A stretch of DNA of 64,000 nt from Micractinium sp. NFX-FRZ (GCA_029339195.1 JAPTJF010000085.1:102641-166640), one strand, 5' to 3'; positions 30,818 to 43,142 are shown, numbered from the stretch's first letter. Numbers and translations: made by a program. Notes: generated by a model from the sequence alone, not told the origin.

Positions 30818-32936
30818 CTACACAGCCGCCACCAGAAGCACCCAATCTTCTCCAATCTTGCCGGACACGCTGCTGTCCCTCTGGGCTCTGTGTGTGGGAC
30901 CAAGGTGAGGGATGGGCCCAGATGAGGAGTGGGGGCTGCCGCCGCCGCTGGCGCCGCCCAGCGCAGCTGCCACCTGCGGCAAGAAGGGAGCAGGGGGCGT
31001 CAAGGGTGTTCAGAAGGAGGGGCAGGAGGGGCGCAGGGTGCTTGAATGCAGCCTCAGCTGCCAGAGTCTCTCCAACCAGCCCGCAGCACTCCGTCACATG
31101 GCGCACCTGGGTGCTGTCGACACCCGCCGCCTGCAGCAGCGCCAGCAGCCGCTCAATCTGCGAGTCCTGCCGCTGGATCTCCTCGTTACTAGCCAGAATG
31201 CACAGTTTCAGACTGTCACATGTCTGGGGGGGCCAGGGGTGGGCGGGAGCGAAGCGCACAGTCAGGGTGGCCCGCAGGCGGGCGGTCGGGCGGCGGGCAG
31301 GAGCAGCGGCAACGGCAGAACCCGGGCGACATTAGGCCGCTGGCGTAGCCGCCGTTGATCATTGACCCCAGGCCTCACCTCCTGCAGTATGATGTCTCCA
31401 CCTCCTGCCACCGGGTGACGCTCAGTGGCTGGAGTGGTGTCTGCTGCGCCGCCACCAGCTGACTTCCGCATGGAGACCGGTGTGCCATTTGTCGCGCCGC
31501 CCGCCGCTGCTGACTGTGTGAGCGGCGGGGATGCCAGGACAGCAAGGGGCGGCTGCGAGGCGTCCACGTTGAAGATGGGTGGAGACGCAGCAAAGAGGGC
31601 GGGCTCGTCAGCAGCAGGGTGCCAGCGGGTGCTGCTGTCGCCCGCGAAAGCATCAGGGCGGTGCTGGGTGCTGCTGTCGTCTGCGTAGGCGTCGTAGTCC
31701 AGGCAGCCGGAGAAGTTGCTGTTGCGACTGTGCTCAAACGGCGCACAGACAAGGGGTGATCCCAGGCTGTTGCCGCCGATGCCGCCGCGCCGCGCAGCTG
31801 CCACCTGTGGGCAGATGGGGGCGGGTTGTGCCAAGGGTGTTCAGCAGGAGGGGGGCCGCAGAGGCGCTGCGTGCTAGTATGCAGCCACAGCTGCCAGAGG
31901 CTGTGCACCCAGCCAGCTGCACTCTGTCGCACCGCACCTGGGTGCTGTTGATGCCCGCCGCCTTGCAGAGCGCGATCAGCCGCTCAATCTGCAGATCCCG
32001 CCGTTGGATCTCCTTGTTAGCAGCCACAATGACCAGCTTCAATTCATCACATTCCTGGGGGGGCCAGGGGAGGGCGGGAGAGAAGCGCAGGGTCAGGGTG
32101 CAAAGCTCAGGGCCAGGGTGGCCAGGGAAGCAGCAGTGGGGCGGGCATGCGGCACAACTAGAATGACTATCAAGCCGCTGGCGGTCATTGACCGGCTCAC
32201 CTGCTGCAAATCGCTGTCCCACCCGCCTGCGCCGTCATCCGTCGCGAAGTCAAGGGCCAGGACATCAATGGGCGGCTGCGCAGCGCCAGGGTTGGCGGTG
32301 GGTGGAGACACAGCGGGCCCGCCAGCATCGGGCTGGTGGTGGGTGCTGCTGTCATCTGCATAGGCGTCGCCGTCCAGGCAGTCTGAGAAGATGCTGTTGC
32401 GGCTGTGCTCAAGGGACGGGACAAAGATCAGGGTTGAGCCCAGGCTGCCGCCGCCGCTGCCGCCGCCCAGCGCAGCTGCCGCCTGCGGGCAAGACGGGGC
32501 GAGGTGTGCCGAGAGCGTTCAACAAGAGGGGGGCAGCGGGGGCAGGTGGGTGCTTGCATGCAGACGCAGCTGCCAGGGGCTCCCCATCCCGGCGGCAGTA
32601 CTCCGTCACATGGCACACCTGGGTGCTGTCGACGCCCGCTGCCAGCAGCGCAATCAGCCGCCCAATCTTCACATCCCGCCGCTCAATCTGCAAGTCCTGC
32701 CGCTGGATCTCCTCGTTAGCAGCAGCAAAGGCCAGCTTCAGACTGTCACATCTCTGGGGCAGGGGTGGGCGAGAGCGAAGCGCGGGGTCAGCAGGCGGGC
32801 GGGAGGGCGGCGGGCAGCGGCCACGGCAACGACAGCAGAACGGGGCGGCGTTGGGCCGCTGGCGCAGCCGCCGCTAGGCATTGGCTGACTCACCTCCTGC
32901 AGTATGCTGTACGCGCCGTCTGCGCCGTCCTCCATC
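30818..32936 (-). CDS. Modular coiled-coil protein, 424 aa (copy 2 of the divergent pair)
   Basis: Seven exons from the minus strand, all phase 0: 32936-32895 (MEDGADGAYSILQE), 32753-32619, 32482-32201, 32054-31938, 31804-31379, 31223-31107, 30973-30818. Exons 2, 4 and 6 are 39-45 residue amphipathic helices with the pattern NEEIQRQDLQIER and the end GVDSTQ or GINSTQ. Exons 3, 5 and 7 are linkers starting (V/A)AAAxxGG. Linkers 3 and 5 share FSxCLDxDAYADDSST and end DLQQ or IILQE, like the end of exon 1. The gene thus has three coil-plus-linker modules, each with phase 0 borders. The copy at 16300-16837 has one. The final exon runs 22 residues past the stop of copy 1. The product is probably an oligomeric scaffold; its partner is unknown. 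It is divergent with the gene at 32983. Confidence 0.75.
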
Positions 32937-32982
32937 TCGCGGTCAGTAGGGTTGTTGTGCTGCTGGAGCGGGAGGCGACTGC
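32937..32982. promoter_or_regulatory. Very short gap between the two divergent start codons, copy 2
   Basis: Using the first in-frame ATG for the plus-strand gene leaves only 46 bases between start codons. The real transcription starts must lie inside one of the two genes, or the plus-strand gene starts further downstream, in or near the exon ending at 33215. Confidence 0.3.
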
Positions 32983-35791
32983 ATGCGTTCAAGACGAATG
33001 CGCCCTGGAATCAGGCTAAGATTGACAGAGCTTCCTGGGTGCGCCCGAGATGGGCGGCAATGCAGTCCAGCTGGCGCGGCAGCACCTGCCTCTTCTCTGC
33101 CTCCCGGCACTTTCGCAGCCTGTGTCTTGCCAGAGGAGCCACTGAGGAGCCAATTGACAGCGCCTTGGTGCCCAACAGCGACCGCAACCACCCGTTATGC
33201 CAACCGTGCGGCAACGTGAGCGCCGCTCTGCCTGCGGAGGGGTGCCTTGACGCCGGCTGCTGCCTAGCCCAAGCTTGACGCCCCAATGCCTCCCCCACTG
33301 CCTGCAGGGCCCTGGCCCGCCAAGGCAGCACCAAGGTCGTCACTGCCGCCGCCGACGGCGCCGCCGCCAAGCCCGCGACGTACTCGGTGAGCATGCTTGC
33401 GATCTGGGCGGCAGAAGGAGCACCCGTGGTTGGCTGGCAGGCTGGGATGCACAGTGCCTCAGCTTCCGCTGGACCCTGCAGCATTCCGCGTCTGCCGCTG
33501 CCCCGCCTGGCCCTCCCTCGCTCACCCCCTGCGCCCCTGGCTGTCCCGTTTGCAGGCGCTGCACAACCATCTCATCCGGACCAGCTACAGCACGCTGCAG
33601 CATGCGGGCGCTGATATGAAGGACATTGTGCCCCACATCTCGGAGGACCGCTCGCACACCGACAACCTCGAGGGGGCGGCGAAGCTGGCACGCTACGTGG
33701 AGGCAGAGGTGGAGCGCCTGCACGCCCACGCCACGCCCCGCGATGCGACCGAATGCTTCTACAAAGTGCACAACCACGCCACGCAGCTGTATATCAAGCC
33801 GCGGAGTGAGTGAGTGAAGTAACTGTGTGCTGCAGCATTGAGAGCTGGTGTTCTGAGTGCTTACCGCAAGTCGAGGGGTTGTTGGGTGCTAGAGCTTCGC
33901 GGCAGCGTTGCCAGCAGCGTGCCGTCGCCTGTCAGGACAGCGCCACCTAGCATGCTGCTGGCCGCGTTGTGCCCATTGATGCCATTCTCACCCTTCATTG
34001 CGCGTTGCACTCCTCCCCGCCCGCAGTGTATCTCGACTGCCTGACGATCAGCGGTGTGGGGGCGCTGCACGCCGCTGTGGACCAGGTGGTGGCCCACGCG
34101 CCCGACTACGTGGCGAATAAGGGGGTGAGTGACGTGCTGTGCTGCCCGCTGTGCTGCTTGGCAGGCGTGGCCTGTGCCCTGGTGTGGAGGGATGTGCTTT
34201 GGTGGACTTGTTGTGTGTGTGTTGGAAGGGTGCAGCCTGCCGACACCATGAGGTCGGGCACGGCGGCACTGCCGCTGCGCTGCACTGGGTGGTGCACCAG
34301 CCACGAGTCAGTTTTGGCGGACCCCCTGTGAGGCCGGGGAAGCACAAGGCCATGCAAGGGTAGGGAGAAGCGGCGGCCCAGCACCCACCTGCACACGCAC
34401 CAGTCACCGGACAATCATCCCCCCCACGTTCACTGCTTTTGGCCCCTGCTTCTTCCTTCTGGCAGGGCAACCGCGCCAGCGCCGCCAGTTTGTCGGAGCA
34501 GGTGCTTGCGGCGCACAAGGCGTTTTGCAACGAGGTGCAGGTGCACGAAGGCTACGACCTCAACCTCTTTGCCCGCACGTTTGCACCCAGCGAGGATGAC
34601 GGCGCATTCAGGGCCGGGGTGGCGCACCTGCCCGCCGGGCTGCAGGCGGGCGCGCTGAAGTGGGCACAGGAGGCACGCAAGGACTTCATGACCTCGTGAG
34701 CAGGTGGATCCGAGAGTTGGTCGTGGCGCACGGCTGGTGCAGGTTGGATCAGCTGTGGTGTAAGAGGCGTGCTCCCGGTCAGCTGGACATGGAGCTGTGC
34801 CCCAACCCAACCTGCCTGCCACCACCCCCCACCCCCCTGTGGCGGTCGCACCTCAACGCATTGCCACATAATTCTCCTGACCCCGCTCTGCAGGCTGAAG
34901 CAAGGCTGCTGCGGCAACAACAGCGACGACGCCATGGGCGCCGTCGTGGCGGCCGGCCAAGCGCTAGTGCCCCACTTTGAGCGCGCCAACGACTTCTTCG
35001 GCGCCTTCACCAAGCCGCGCGACCCTTCCATTGCGCTGTCCCCCACCATGCGGGCAGTCCTGCGGCGCCTGATTGGCGTCTATCACATGGTGGACGATGT
35101 GGCGGCAATGCACGTGGTGGGTGGGCTGGCGCTGGTAGGAGGGTGGGCAGCCAGGTGGCGGCAGACTGGCCCCCCAGCCTGTGAACTGACTGATGGCGGT
35201 GCTATCAAGCTGCATGGCATGCTGGTCGCAATTCTGGCTTGAAATTTCGTTTTTCTCATTAGTCCACCGCCCCGTCCCACCCTGCCGCCACCACTTGCCG
35301 TGCCTTGCCCCGCAGATCTTGGGGCTGGACCTGGCGGCAGGCATGGCCGCCATGCTGGACTTCATGCGCTCCCGCCTGCCCATCTTCCTCCCCGGTTGGG
35401 AGCCCGAGCTGGCTGGCGGCCGCCGCAGCCCGCTGCATGACTTGCTGAGCGCAGTGCGCAGCCAGCACACAGAGCAGCGAGTAGAGCGGGCAGAGCAGAT
35501 GGCTGCGGCAGCGCAAGAGACGGCGGCGGCGGCGCTGGAGGCCCAGCAGGTTATGCGGGCGGAGCTGGCGGTACTGCGGCAGGTGCGTTGTTTGTGTGGT
35601 GCAAGTACAGTGTCTGTCTGGCAGATGGTGCAAGCATCATGTTGGCAACAATCTTCACCTGCAAATGCAGGCAGCAGCCAGCCCCATCCAGCCACTGTAC
35701 TTGCTTCCTGGCCCCAGCCCACGTTCGCTGTTGGCCATGGTGCACCTCCCTGCAGGTCGTGGCGCAGTACATGGGGCAGGGCAACCAGTAG
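32983..35791 (+). CDS. Unknown protein with C-terminal coil, about 470 aa (copy 2)
   Basis: Exons: 32983-33215 (start uncertain), 33308-33386, 33556-33805, 34027-34124, 34466-34695, 34894-35116, 35316-35582, 35756-35791. Sizes and phases from exon 2 onward follow the first copy closely; the protein shows FARTFAPSEDDGAFRAG, GAFTKPRDPSIALSP and MRSRLPIFLPGW. The C-terminal coil (ERAEQMAAAAQETAAAALEA) is much shorter than in copy 1, and the last exon stops after 11 codons (VVAQYMGQGNQ). Relative to copy 1, a 5-base difference just before the exon-1 donor changes the upstream frame, so the N-termini differ or one model is wrong. The family is not recognised. Conservation of exon sizes suggests both copies were under selection after duplication. 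Confidence 0.7.
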
Positions 35792-37211
35792 GCCGCTCAT
35801 GCCCACGGTGAGGCCCAGCTTCCACACAGCGCAACTTCTGCTGTCGGTACACAAACAATGCAGGAATGCATCTGAGCCTGACAGCCAGTTGGGAAATGAA
35901 TGGATGGCCAGTACCCTACAGCAGCTGCCATGCCCTGAGCCCCGTGCCACAAAGCTGTGCTGACGTAGTGTCAGTTTCGTCCTGCCTCCCTCCAGGCCAT
36001 CATCCAGACCATTTGTGCGGCATCACATTCTCAGCCAACGCCCTGTCCGTCACGTTGCCGCGGCGCCAGTACTGAGCAGCAGCGGCAGAACTGACAGTCA
36101 AAACTGCAGCAGCGGCGAGCCTTTGCCTGGCAGTGGTGCAGCCACAATCTGCCGCCCAAAGCCTGCGCAACGAGAGCTTCCACGATAGCATGATAGCACC
36201 ATGTGCTGAGATGCGGATTCGAAGTGGGGTGCAGGAGAATGCAGACAGATACAACAACAGACAGATTGACAGGATGTTTTTCCTCTTAGATAGATACACC
36301 AACGTACTTTTACACACTCAAATGCTTGCCAAATGGTTCCCTCTCTGTCCTTCCTTCCCTGCCGCACTGTGTGCGTCATAGCACACCCTGTACTCTTCCT
36401 CCTGTATGCGCCTTGCTTTCCAACCTTCTGCGCAATACGTTAGTGTTCTATGAGTCTTCATTTTCTGCGTTAACCGTCTGCGCACCACGCTTGTAGGAGT
36501 TTCAATACAACCCGTCACATTATTTTTCACGCTGGCTTTTATTTTTCAATCCCATTCATCATGGTGGTTAGGAGGGCGAGGCGCATTGCCTGTGCACCCC
36601 AAACATCCCAGGAAAGGTGGAGCAACACCTGCCAAGCATGCCGAGTAAGCAAACCTGTTACCTCATATATGGCCTAGTGTGTTTGCTGTGAGTGTGAAAT
36701 AGCGACTTTGTAATACATGAGTTTGTGATGACACAAACAGCAGGCAAATACTTTTGGCAGAAACTGTTGCCCTTGAAAAAAGCAGCAGAGAGCAAACCCA
36801 GTCTGGTAAAGCAGGCACACAGACAACGGAGAGCAATACGCAGGAAAATGGAAAAGTGGCTGGTGGGCGACGCTGCCACGCCCTGGCTTACTTGAGCGCT
36901 AACACAGCGCCACGCCGCTTGAGCGCACGCAGCACTTGTAAGATCATCCCCCATCCTAAGAAAGTCCCACAAGAAGGTAGCTCAGTCACCTGCGGGCCCA
37001 GAAAATCAGCAAGCACATTCATCAAACCAGGTGCAAGGTGCAGTGCGGGGGCAGCATGATCTACCCTCGCTGCTCCAGCTGCACCACCATCGCTAACTGA
37101 TCCACCACCACATGCGACATTTGTGCCAGCAGAGTACCAGTTGTCTAGCACCAGCAAGCATGTGCAGCACATATAACAATGTACTGGGATGCTTTACTGG
37201 CCAGTGCCCAC
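35792..37211. other. Non-coding part of duplicated block 2
   Basis: It is the counterpart of 20164-21563. No long frame is shared with block 1. A minus-strand frame at 37172-36888 (ending TELPSCGTFLGWG to an Ala/Leu/Lys end) overlaps segments similar to block 1. Confidence 0.35.
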
Positions 37212-37289
37212 CTCACGTCTTGAAAGACTGTGTGGACGTGTCAGCTGCGATGTGCGGATCAAATGGTCGCAGGCATGTTCACAGGTGAC
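37212..37289 (-). other. Conserved exon-like segment, block 2
   Basis: This 26-codon segment (VTCEHACDHLIRTSQL onward) has a GCCCCGCAG acceptor and GTGGGC donor on the minus strand and matches 21641-21564 of block 1 in length, borders and sequence. See the finding on a possible third gene. Confidence 0.4.
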
Positions 37290-38437
37290 CTGCGGGGCAC
37301 AACACAGCAACAGCAGCAAACAACGATACGGTTGACAAGAGTGGCAGGCAGTACCTCTGCAGGTGTGCCACTGTACTGCTGCAGCATGCTGACTGCTCCT
37401 TATCTGCTTTGCTGCCGGCATTGCCGTATTGAATCTGCCAAAGGCCATGCTTTCAGCGCTCACTGCAGATGAGGCGAACAGGGCTGCAGGCGTGGCTAAC
37501 CGTGCCGCCAAGCGGTTCACAACAACCAAGCAGGCAGGCGCCAAGCTGCACTTGGCCAGCTGTACTTAAGACACCTTGCCAGGCGACAAGCGATTGCCCT
37601 GCACAGTCACGTCCTACATCCCTTCCCCCACTCACATCATCTGCCCTGCCGCTCCAAGCAGCCAATCATCCTCGCCACCTCTAAGTGCCACTCCAGCGCT
37701 GCTGCCACATGTTCAAAGCACAGCTGCAAGCTGTTGGTGGCAAAGAATGCCACTGAACCCCAATTGCAGGTGAACGAAAACTGCAGGGCAAGATGGCGAT
37801 GGGACGGGGGAGGCGTGAGGCGGGGTGAGGGTGCTGCCACAAGCAAAACATATAACCAGCGGATTGTGCAGGGCACACCAAGCCACAGCTTGGCATTTCC
37901 ACAAGCGACCCATCCGCATGACATCCACTTAGACTCTTCGAAAAGGAAATAACGTGATGTGCTTTTGTTGCAGCTTCATACATTTGGCGTTAATATCTGC
38001 AAAAAGTGTGAAGCACTTACTAAGAGTGAGGAGTAAACTTCAATGGAAGTCAATGTCCTCATGTAATCATTATGACCCAAACATCTCTCAGTTGATTGAA
38101 ATCAACTGCAAGTCAAAGACAAAGTCAACAAGAGAACAATGAGAAAACAACAACAAGGTTTCTAGTGATGCACAAGATGTTTCAAGCAAATACTCAGGAA
38201 ACTCGAGGCAGATGCACAACTCACGACAGAGTCTGCACACCGCAGCCCAGCCCAGATCAGCTCAGCAAGACACAACTCATGACAGAGATCTGCACAGCAC
38301 AGCAACTGAATGATATCTACCTGTCGCTTGTAGGCAACCTGGTAGCTAGAGTTAAAAGACACCTTGTGCTCTTCATAAACTCCAGGGATTGCGCTGACAG
38401 AAAGTAAGCTGAATTACGGCAGAATCACTGTATCCGC

Positions 38438-39011
38438 TCACGCCATGCGGACCCAAATGTGTCTGGCCATCAGCCAACAGCAAAGGTCTGTGCGCTGCAG
38501 CCAGTAGCTGTGGAAGTTCATCAGAACATTGATTGGGCTGCAGGTCTGCAGAGTGAGGCCAGCCTGGCAGCGTGGCAGAATCCAGGACACAAACTCTGAT
38601 ACAGTTTGTGTGCGATACGGCTGCAGCTGCTGATGCTGCCGCTGTGCCAGGGTGAGCTGCTCTGCCTCAGCCGCAGCAGCTGCTGCAAGTTGCTGAGACA
38701 TTCCTGCGCCACCTGCTGCTCTGCGAATGGCTGCTGAATCTGCTGCAGCCAGCGAGGATCCAGCAGGGCTGAGGCACGCTGTGCCTGCTAAGCTGGTGCA
38801 GGGCCTGAGTAATGTCCAGCAAGCTTGTGCTGCAAGGCATGTCAGGGCAAGAAAGCAGTCGTCTGTCAGGTACGGCATGCCACCGAGTATGGGCAGGCAG
38901 GTGCATCCAAGCAAGCAAAACACAGGTCGAGGTTGGGGGGGAGAAAGGCAGGCGGCACAGTGGGCCGAGGACAGCTGCCTGCTCTGGTGATCTCCTCCCA
39001 AATAAATTCAT
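38438..39011 (-). pseudogene. Uninterrupted counterpart of the retrotransposon target site
   Basis: The minus-strand frame joins AAGGAGMSQQLAAAAAAEAE with VSEFVSWILPRCQAGLTLQT, whose two halves lie on either side of the reverse-transcriptase insertion in block 1. No RT motif is present here. It is either the pre-insertion sequence or what remained after deletion. Confidence 0.55.
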
Positions 39012-39300
39012 TGCTGCTTGTAGGGAACCGCAAAGGTGTAAGCCCGCAAGTTGTTAGTGAGGAAAAACGGGTTCAAAGCTGGTAGCGCAGTGGCCGTGCT
39101 GCGCCCCTGCCACGTCGACGGCAGGGCAGTCTACCACCCGTGCAGAAGTGTGTCAGAGCCCCATGCGTTGCATGCTGAGCAAGACATAAGTCACTGCTGC
39201 CCACAGGCTCTCAGTCGATTGTTTGCCTTCAATCAGCGAACACAAGCATACAATGTGGCAAGCCCTCCCACCCACCCTGGCTCATGGTGGGCACGGCAGG

Positions 39301-41790
39301 GCTTGCTTGCAGCACAGGAGACGCCAGCCGGGCGCTCCCTCCTGCGGGCGGGGGGGAGAAGGGCAGGCGGCACAGCTCCCCTACCGTAAGCAGCAGCAGG
39401 GGACTGCTGGACCAGCTTGCCCGGTGCGCCTTGATAAGCATGCCAGCAGAGCCCAATCATCTGGCAACTTGCGTGCCCCCGACCAGCAACCTGCCCATGC
39501 ATTCCCCTGCTGGCCTCACTACTGGCCAGTCCAAGCTGTGCTTTCAAACATCTACATGTTTTTATCTCCTCCCTGTCCCCACCCTCAAGCTCCTCAATGG
39601 AACTGGCACTAGTGCAATTTTACTGCCACCTCATCACAACAGGACCTTGGCTTCCCTCCCAACCCTACTTGCTATGGCTCATTTACCTTCACCTCAGGTA
39701 CTGCAGCCACTGCCATAAAAGTACAGCATCCACTGCAAACTTGAGCAGCTGCACCGGGGCACGCCTGGTCCATCGAGCCAACACCCGAAATAGCCGCCAG
39801 AAATGCGCAGAACACCGCCTGAATGGTGCTGCAGTGGCTGAACCAGCCAGCTACGCCGCGCTTCATATCAGGATCATATTACAGTTGGGGGCGGCGCCGT
39901 GGCAGCAACCGCCTGCGTGGCGGGGAGCAGAAGGCAGCAGCGGCGAGCGGTGTCGCCAGCAGTAGGCAGACTACGCCGGGCAAGCGGCTCGCCGAGCGCA
40001 CTCGCCTAGGCGCTCTTTTCGGTGTTGAAAGTGGTCTAAAGTCGCCCTGCGCTGAAGACAGATGCTGCCTGACCTGATCACCAATGTACAGACTGCTTTC
40101 TCGCCCTCAAGAAACGTCCTCCTGTCCGTCTCACCTTCGTCTACATATCGGGGACGTGCGCAGTCGCCCCTACGGCCTCTCACGGCAAAGCCTCGGCTTG
40201 CTGGACCTCCGCCGCCCCGCCACGCCGGCCGCTGGCTTCCAATGTGATTGCAAAGATTGCAGAGCTGACCGAGCATACTGTAGAAGCCTCGCCGATGCTG
40301 GCGTGCTGGGGCAGTGACGATGCACAGCGCGCGGCGTTGACTGCATGGTGTTGGCGTCACAACCTCAGGCCTCCACCAGCTCCACCCACTGCAGCCATCA
40401 ATTCTTTGATTGGATACTGCCAGACCATCGCCCTTGAATGCACCCACGTGACGGCACCAGCAGGCATGATTTGCACCCTGGATTGCTTCTAAGTCTGGTT
40501 CCAGTCCCAAGGGCGGTAGGCCTGGTGCAGTTTGACAGGCCTCGTGATGCAGCCTCCAGGGATTGTCACACATCAAGGGTTCCATTTAACGCGCGGAGTT
40601 TGTAATTGATCTGGGTACCAGAAGCGGGTGACTACCTCAATCACATTGCTGGCAAGTGCTACGGTCGGCCAACAGCCCACCCACCCCAGCTGAAGTGGCT
40701 TGATAGTTTTCACTGTGCGTGGTGTGGGCTGACTACTTGCCCTCCTGCATGGCTTCCACATCTTCTTGCAGTCCATATCAAATTCTGTGGCCTGTTCCTT
40801 TGACTCACTACTATGTTCACTCCGCTTGCCCCCCTTTGCAGGACCGGGGCCACCGGCAGTTAGAACAGGGTGGGGCGACATTGTCTGTATACTGCTGCAG
40901 GCTAGCGCTACTGAAAGGTTGTAGGACTGTCACTCCGCTGCTCACGACCCTTTGTCAGCACCTGTTTGCATGCTGCTGCAAAACCCTGGTTTGGGCACCT
41001 TGGACAGAGGCGGCACTGCCAGCCGCGCCAGCCGCCGCCTTCAGTCACCTCCATGCAAAGGCGCATGAACTGTTGTTGAGCCGTGCCCATCATGTACACA
41101 CGCTGGCAGTGTCTCACGCCCATTATCACAGCTGCGCATGCTGGAGGGTAAAAATGTACACAGCCCGCCTTGCCTGCCGTTACCTGCATGGTTGCTGCCC
41201 GCCCCGCCTGCATGTGCCAAGTGCTGAACCAGGCCACCCGCCGTCACCTCTACTTCTTCCTGCATACATGTGCTGCTTACTTTGACGTACTATGCCGTAG
41301 AGCCTCAAGGAAGCTTCCTACAAAGGAACGAGGAAACGGGGCATTGCTGTGGCTTGCACTGGTGCAGGATCACTGCCAGCGGTGGTGGCCATGGAGCTGA
41401 CCTGAAGCTGGCCTACTCATGCGCACACAGGCAGCCCATGGTGCAAGGTGGGAAAGGTCCGCATTCAGTCTCCCATACTGCACCGTCAAGGGCACCTTGG
41501 AAGTAGGCCTGCTGCTGCTGCCCGCAGGGTCCGCACCGCCCGCAGGGTCCGAGCGGCGCCACTCGGTCATCGGCAGCCCAAGCACCGTAGGTGAGTGCGT
41601 TTGGTTGGCTCGCAGGTGGCCCGTACGGGCTGCAGGAGCAGGAGACCCTGCCGTTAGGGCGATTTGGGCTGGCGGTGCCGGGAGTGCCGCCTCGTCAACA
41701 CTCCCCCTTCTTACCCCCCCTTCTTACCTGGCCATGCAACCTCAGTGCTGTTGTGTTCAACCGCATGGTGCTGTCTGTGGGCGTTGAAAC
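39301..41790. other. Unassigned accessory DNA
   Basis: A plus-strand frame near 40240-40492 (AKIAELTEHTVEASPMLACW and onward) and a minus-strand frame at 40585-39971 overlap. Neither has clear exon borders or a known motif. The stretch at 40965-41085 is repeated at 46680-46800. A short exon-like piece at 41529-41593 precedes the coiled-coil gene, but its phase does not fit. Confidence 0.3.
40965..41085 (+). repeat. Dispersed repeat, copy 1
   Basis: The stretch with GAGGCGGCACTGCCAGCCGC and CACCTCCATGCAAAGGCGCA is about 75-80 percent similar to 46680-46800 in the same orientation, by eye. Confidence 0.65.
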
Positions 41791-41802
41791 TTGCAGGACG
41801 AG

Positions 41803-43111
41803 ATGATTGGGCCAGAGGCAGGTCAGTTGGCTGCAGCACAAGGCCAGCTGGCTGCCACGCAAGTCCAGCTTGATGCAGCGCTGCGAGGCGTTGACCAGCT
41901 GCGCTCTGAAGTGCTGGAAGCGCGGGAGCAGCGTGATTCCTGGATGGAGACTTCATATGAAGCCAATGAGGTAAGGTTGTGAGCACCCATTGCGCAGGGC
42001 GCGGAGCCGGCCGGCTGATGGTGTTGATGAGCGTGGGGTGTTGACCTTCATTCTTTACTAGGAGATTTGACTCGATGTGCACCTGGTCCACTGCTGGCCG
42101 ATTGCCAGCTGTGGTCCACAGTGGCTTGACAGCCTGCTGTGCCCCTGTCCACCCCTTGCTCTGCCCACCCGCAGAAGCTGGCGGACATCGAGGAGCGTGA
42201 GCAGCGTCTGCTGCTGAAGATAGAAGACCTGGAGGTGAGGTTGGCTGTGGGTGTCTCAGTGACGCGGTGCCATGCCAGGTATACAGGCGTCGCAGTTGCG
42301 CTTTGACATACTTGCTGAAGCTTACATGCAGGGTGTTGTGCAGCAGCAGTGCAACCTGTGTAGGGTGGTGAGCCACAGCCACAGCCGTGTTTGAACGTGC
42401 CTGCACGGGCGCAGTCAGCGCATGCAAGCAGACAGATCTCAGTGCACCCCCTGCGCTGCAACTGTGACTCGCTGCTTGCACCACTGCCTATCGCCAGGAC
42501 TTGGTGACTGCCAGACTTGGTGACTGCCAGAACGACGCTGCCGCAGGTGTGAGCCGAGTTCTGACCTGCATGCTTGCATCCTCTTTACCCTGCAGTGGAA
42601 GAACAAGGAGCTGACAGAGAAGGTGCTGGTGCTGACTGCGGCAATGCAGCCAATGGAGAACATGCTGAAGGTGGGTCCAGCATGTGCCTTTACCAACTGC
42701 CCGCACCAATACCGGGCCAGGCCACCTGCGAAAGCCTCCACCGCTGTCGGTCATCTCCCATACATGCCTTGTCTGCATTCGGCGTTGCTAGCCAGCTAGG
42801 GGCGCGGTAGAGCGTGCAACACACAGTTAAAACGCACCCGCCGCAGTGCCCACTACCGATGCCCAGAACCTGCTGCACCTCACCCGCCCATTGGTGCCTG
42901 TCATGCCGTGCCTTGTCTATACCCCGCTTACCCTGCCTTCATGGCGCCCATGCCCTTTTTTTGCAATGCCCCCTCCCTTGCACGTCAACGCGTTCCTCGC
43001 ATGCCCCCACTTGGCCCTGTTCCGTTCAACGCCATGTGCTGCTTGCAGGAGCAGCAGGTGCAGCAGGCAGGGGAGCAGGGCGAGCAGGGGGATGGAGAGC
43101 TGCAGGCCTAG
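41803..43111 (+). pseudogene. Short coiled-coil gene, truncated relative of the gene at 56560-62443
   Basis: Exons: 41803-41970, 42175-42234, 42596-42670, 43049-43111, giving 121 codons in phase 0. Exon 1 is a heptad-rich coil (LAATQVQLDAALRGVDQLRS). Exon 2 has 20 codons and resembles the 20-codon exon 2 of the later gene (KLADIEEREQRLLLKIEDLE against KAETAGRQVERLLGTVDKLE). Exon 4 ends in TAG at 43109, but the same frame continues for 58 codons with two copies of PATESEQAADEAAAA and stops at 43288. That suggests a nonsense mutation in a once longer protein. It could instead be a real short gene. Sequence at 43860-43930 (SIVAVINARI) faintly resembles the ACVALINEAV exon of the later gene. Confidence 0.55.
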
Positions 43112-43142
43112 GCGGCGGCGCCTGGCTGGCAGGGTGGCGCAG

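Larger units (their letters stand above)
30593..39300. repeat. Second copy of the large segmental duplication
   Basis: It matches 16005-25750 in order and orientation, about 14.6 kb downstream. It differs by extra tandem coil/linker exons at 31107-32482, absence of the 2.03-kb reverse-transcriptase insertion, and many small indels. The non-coding parts are clearly more diverged than the exons of the plus-strand gene. Confidence 0.85.
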
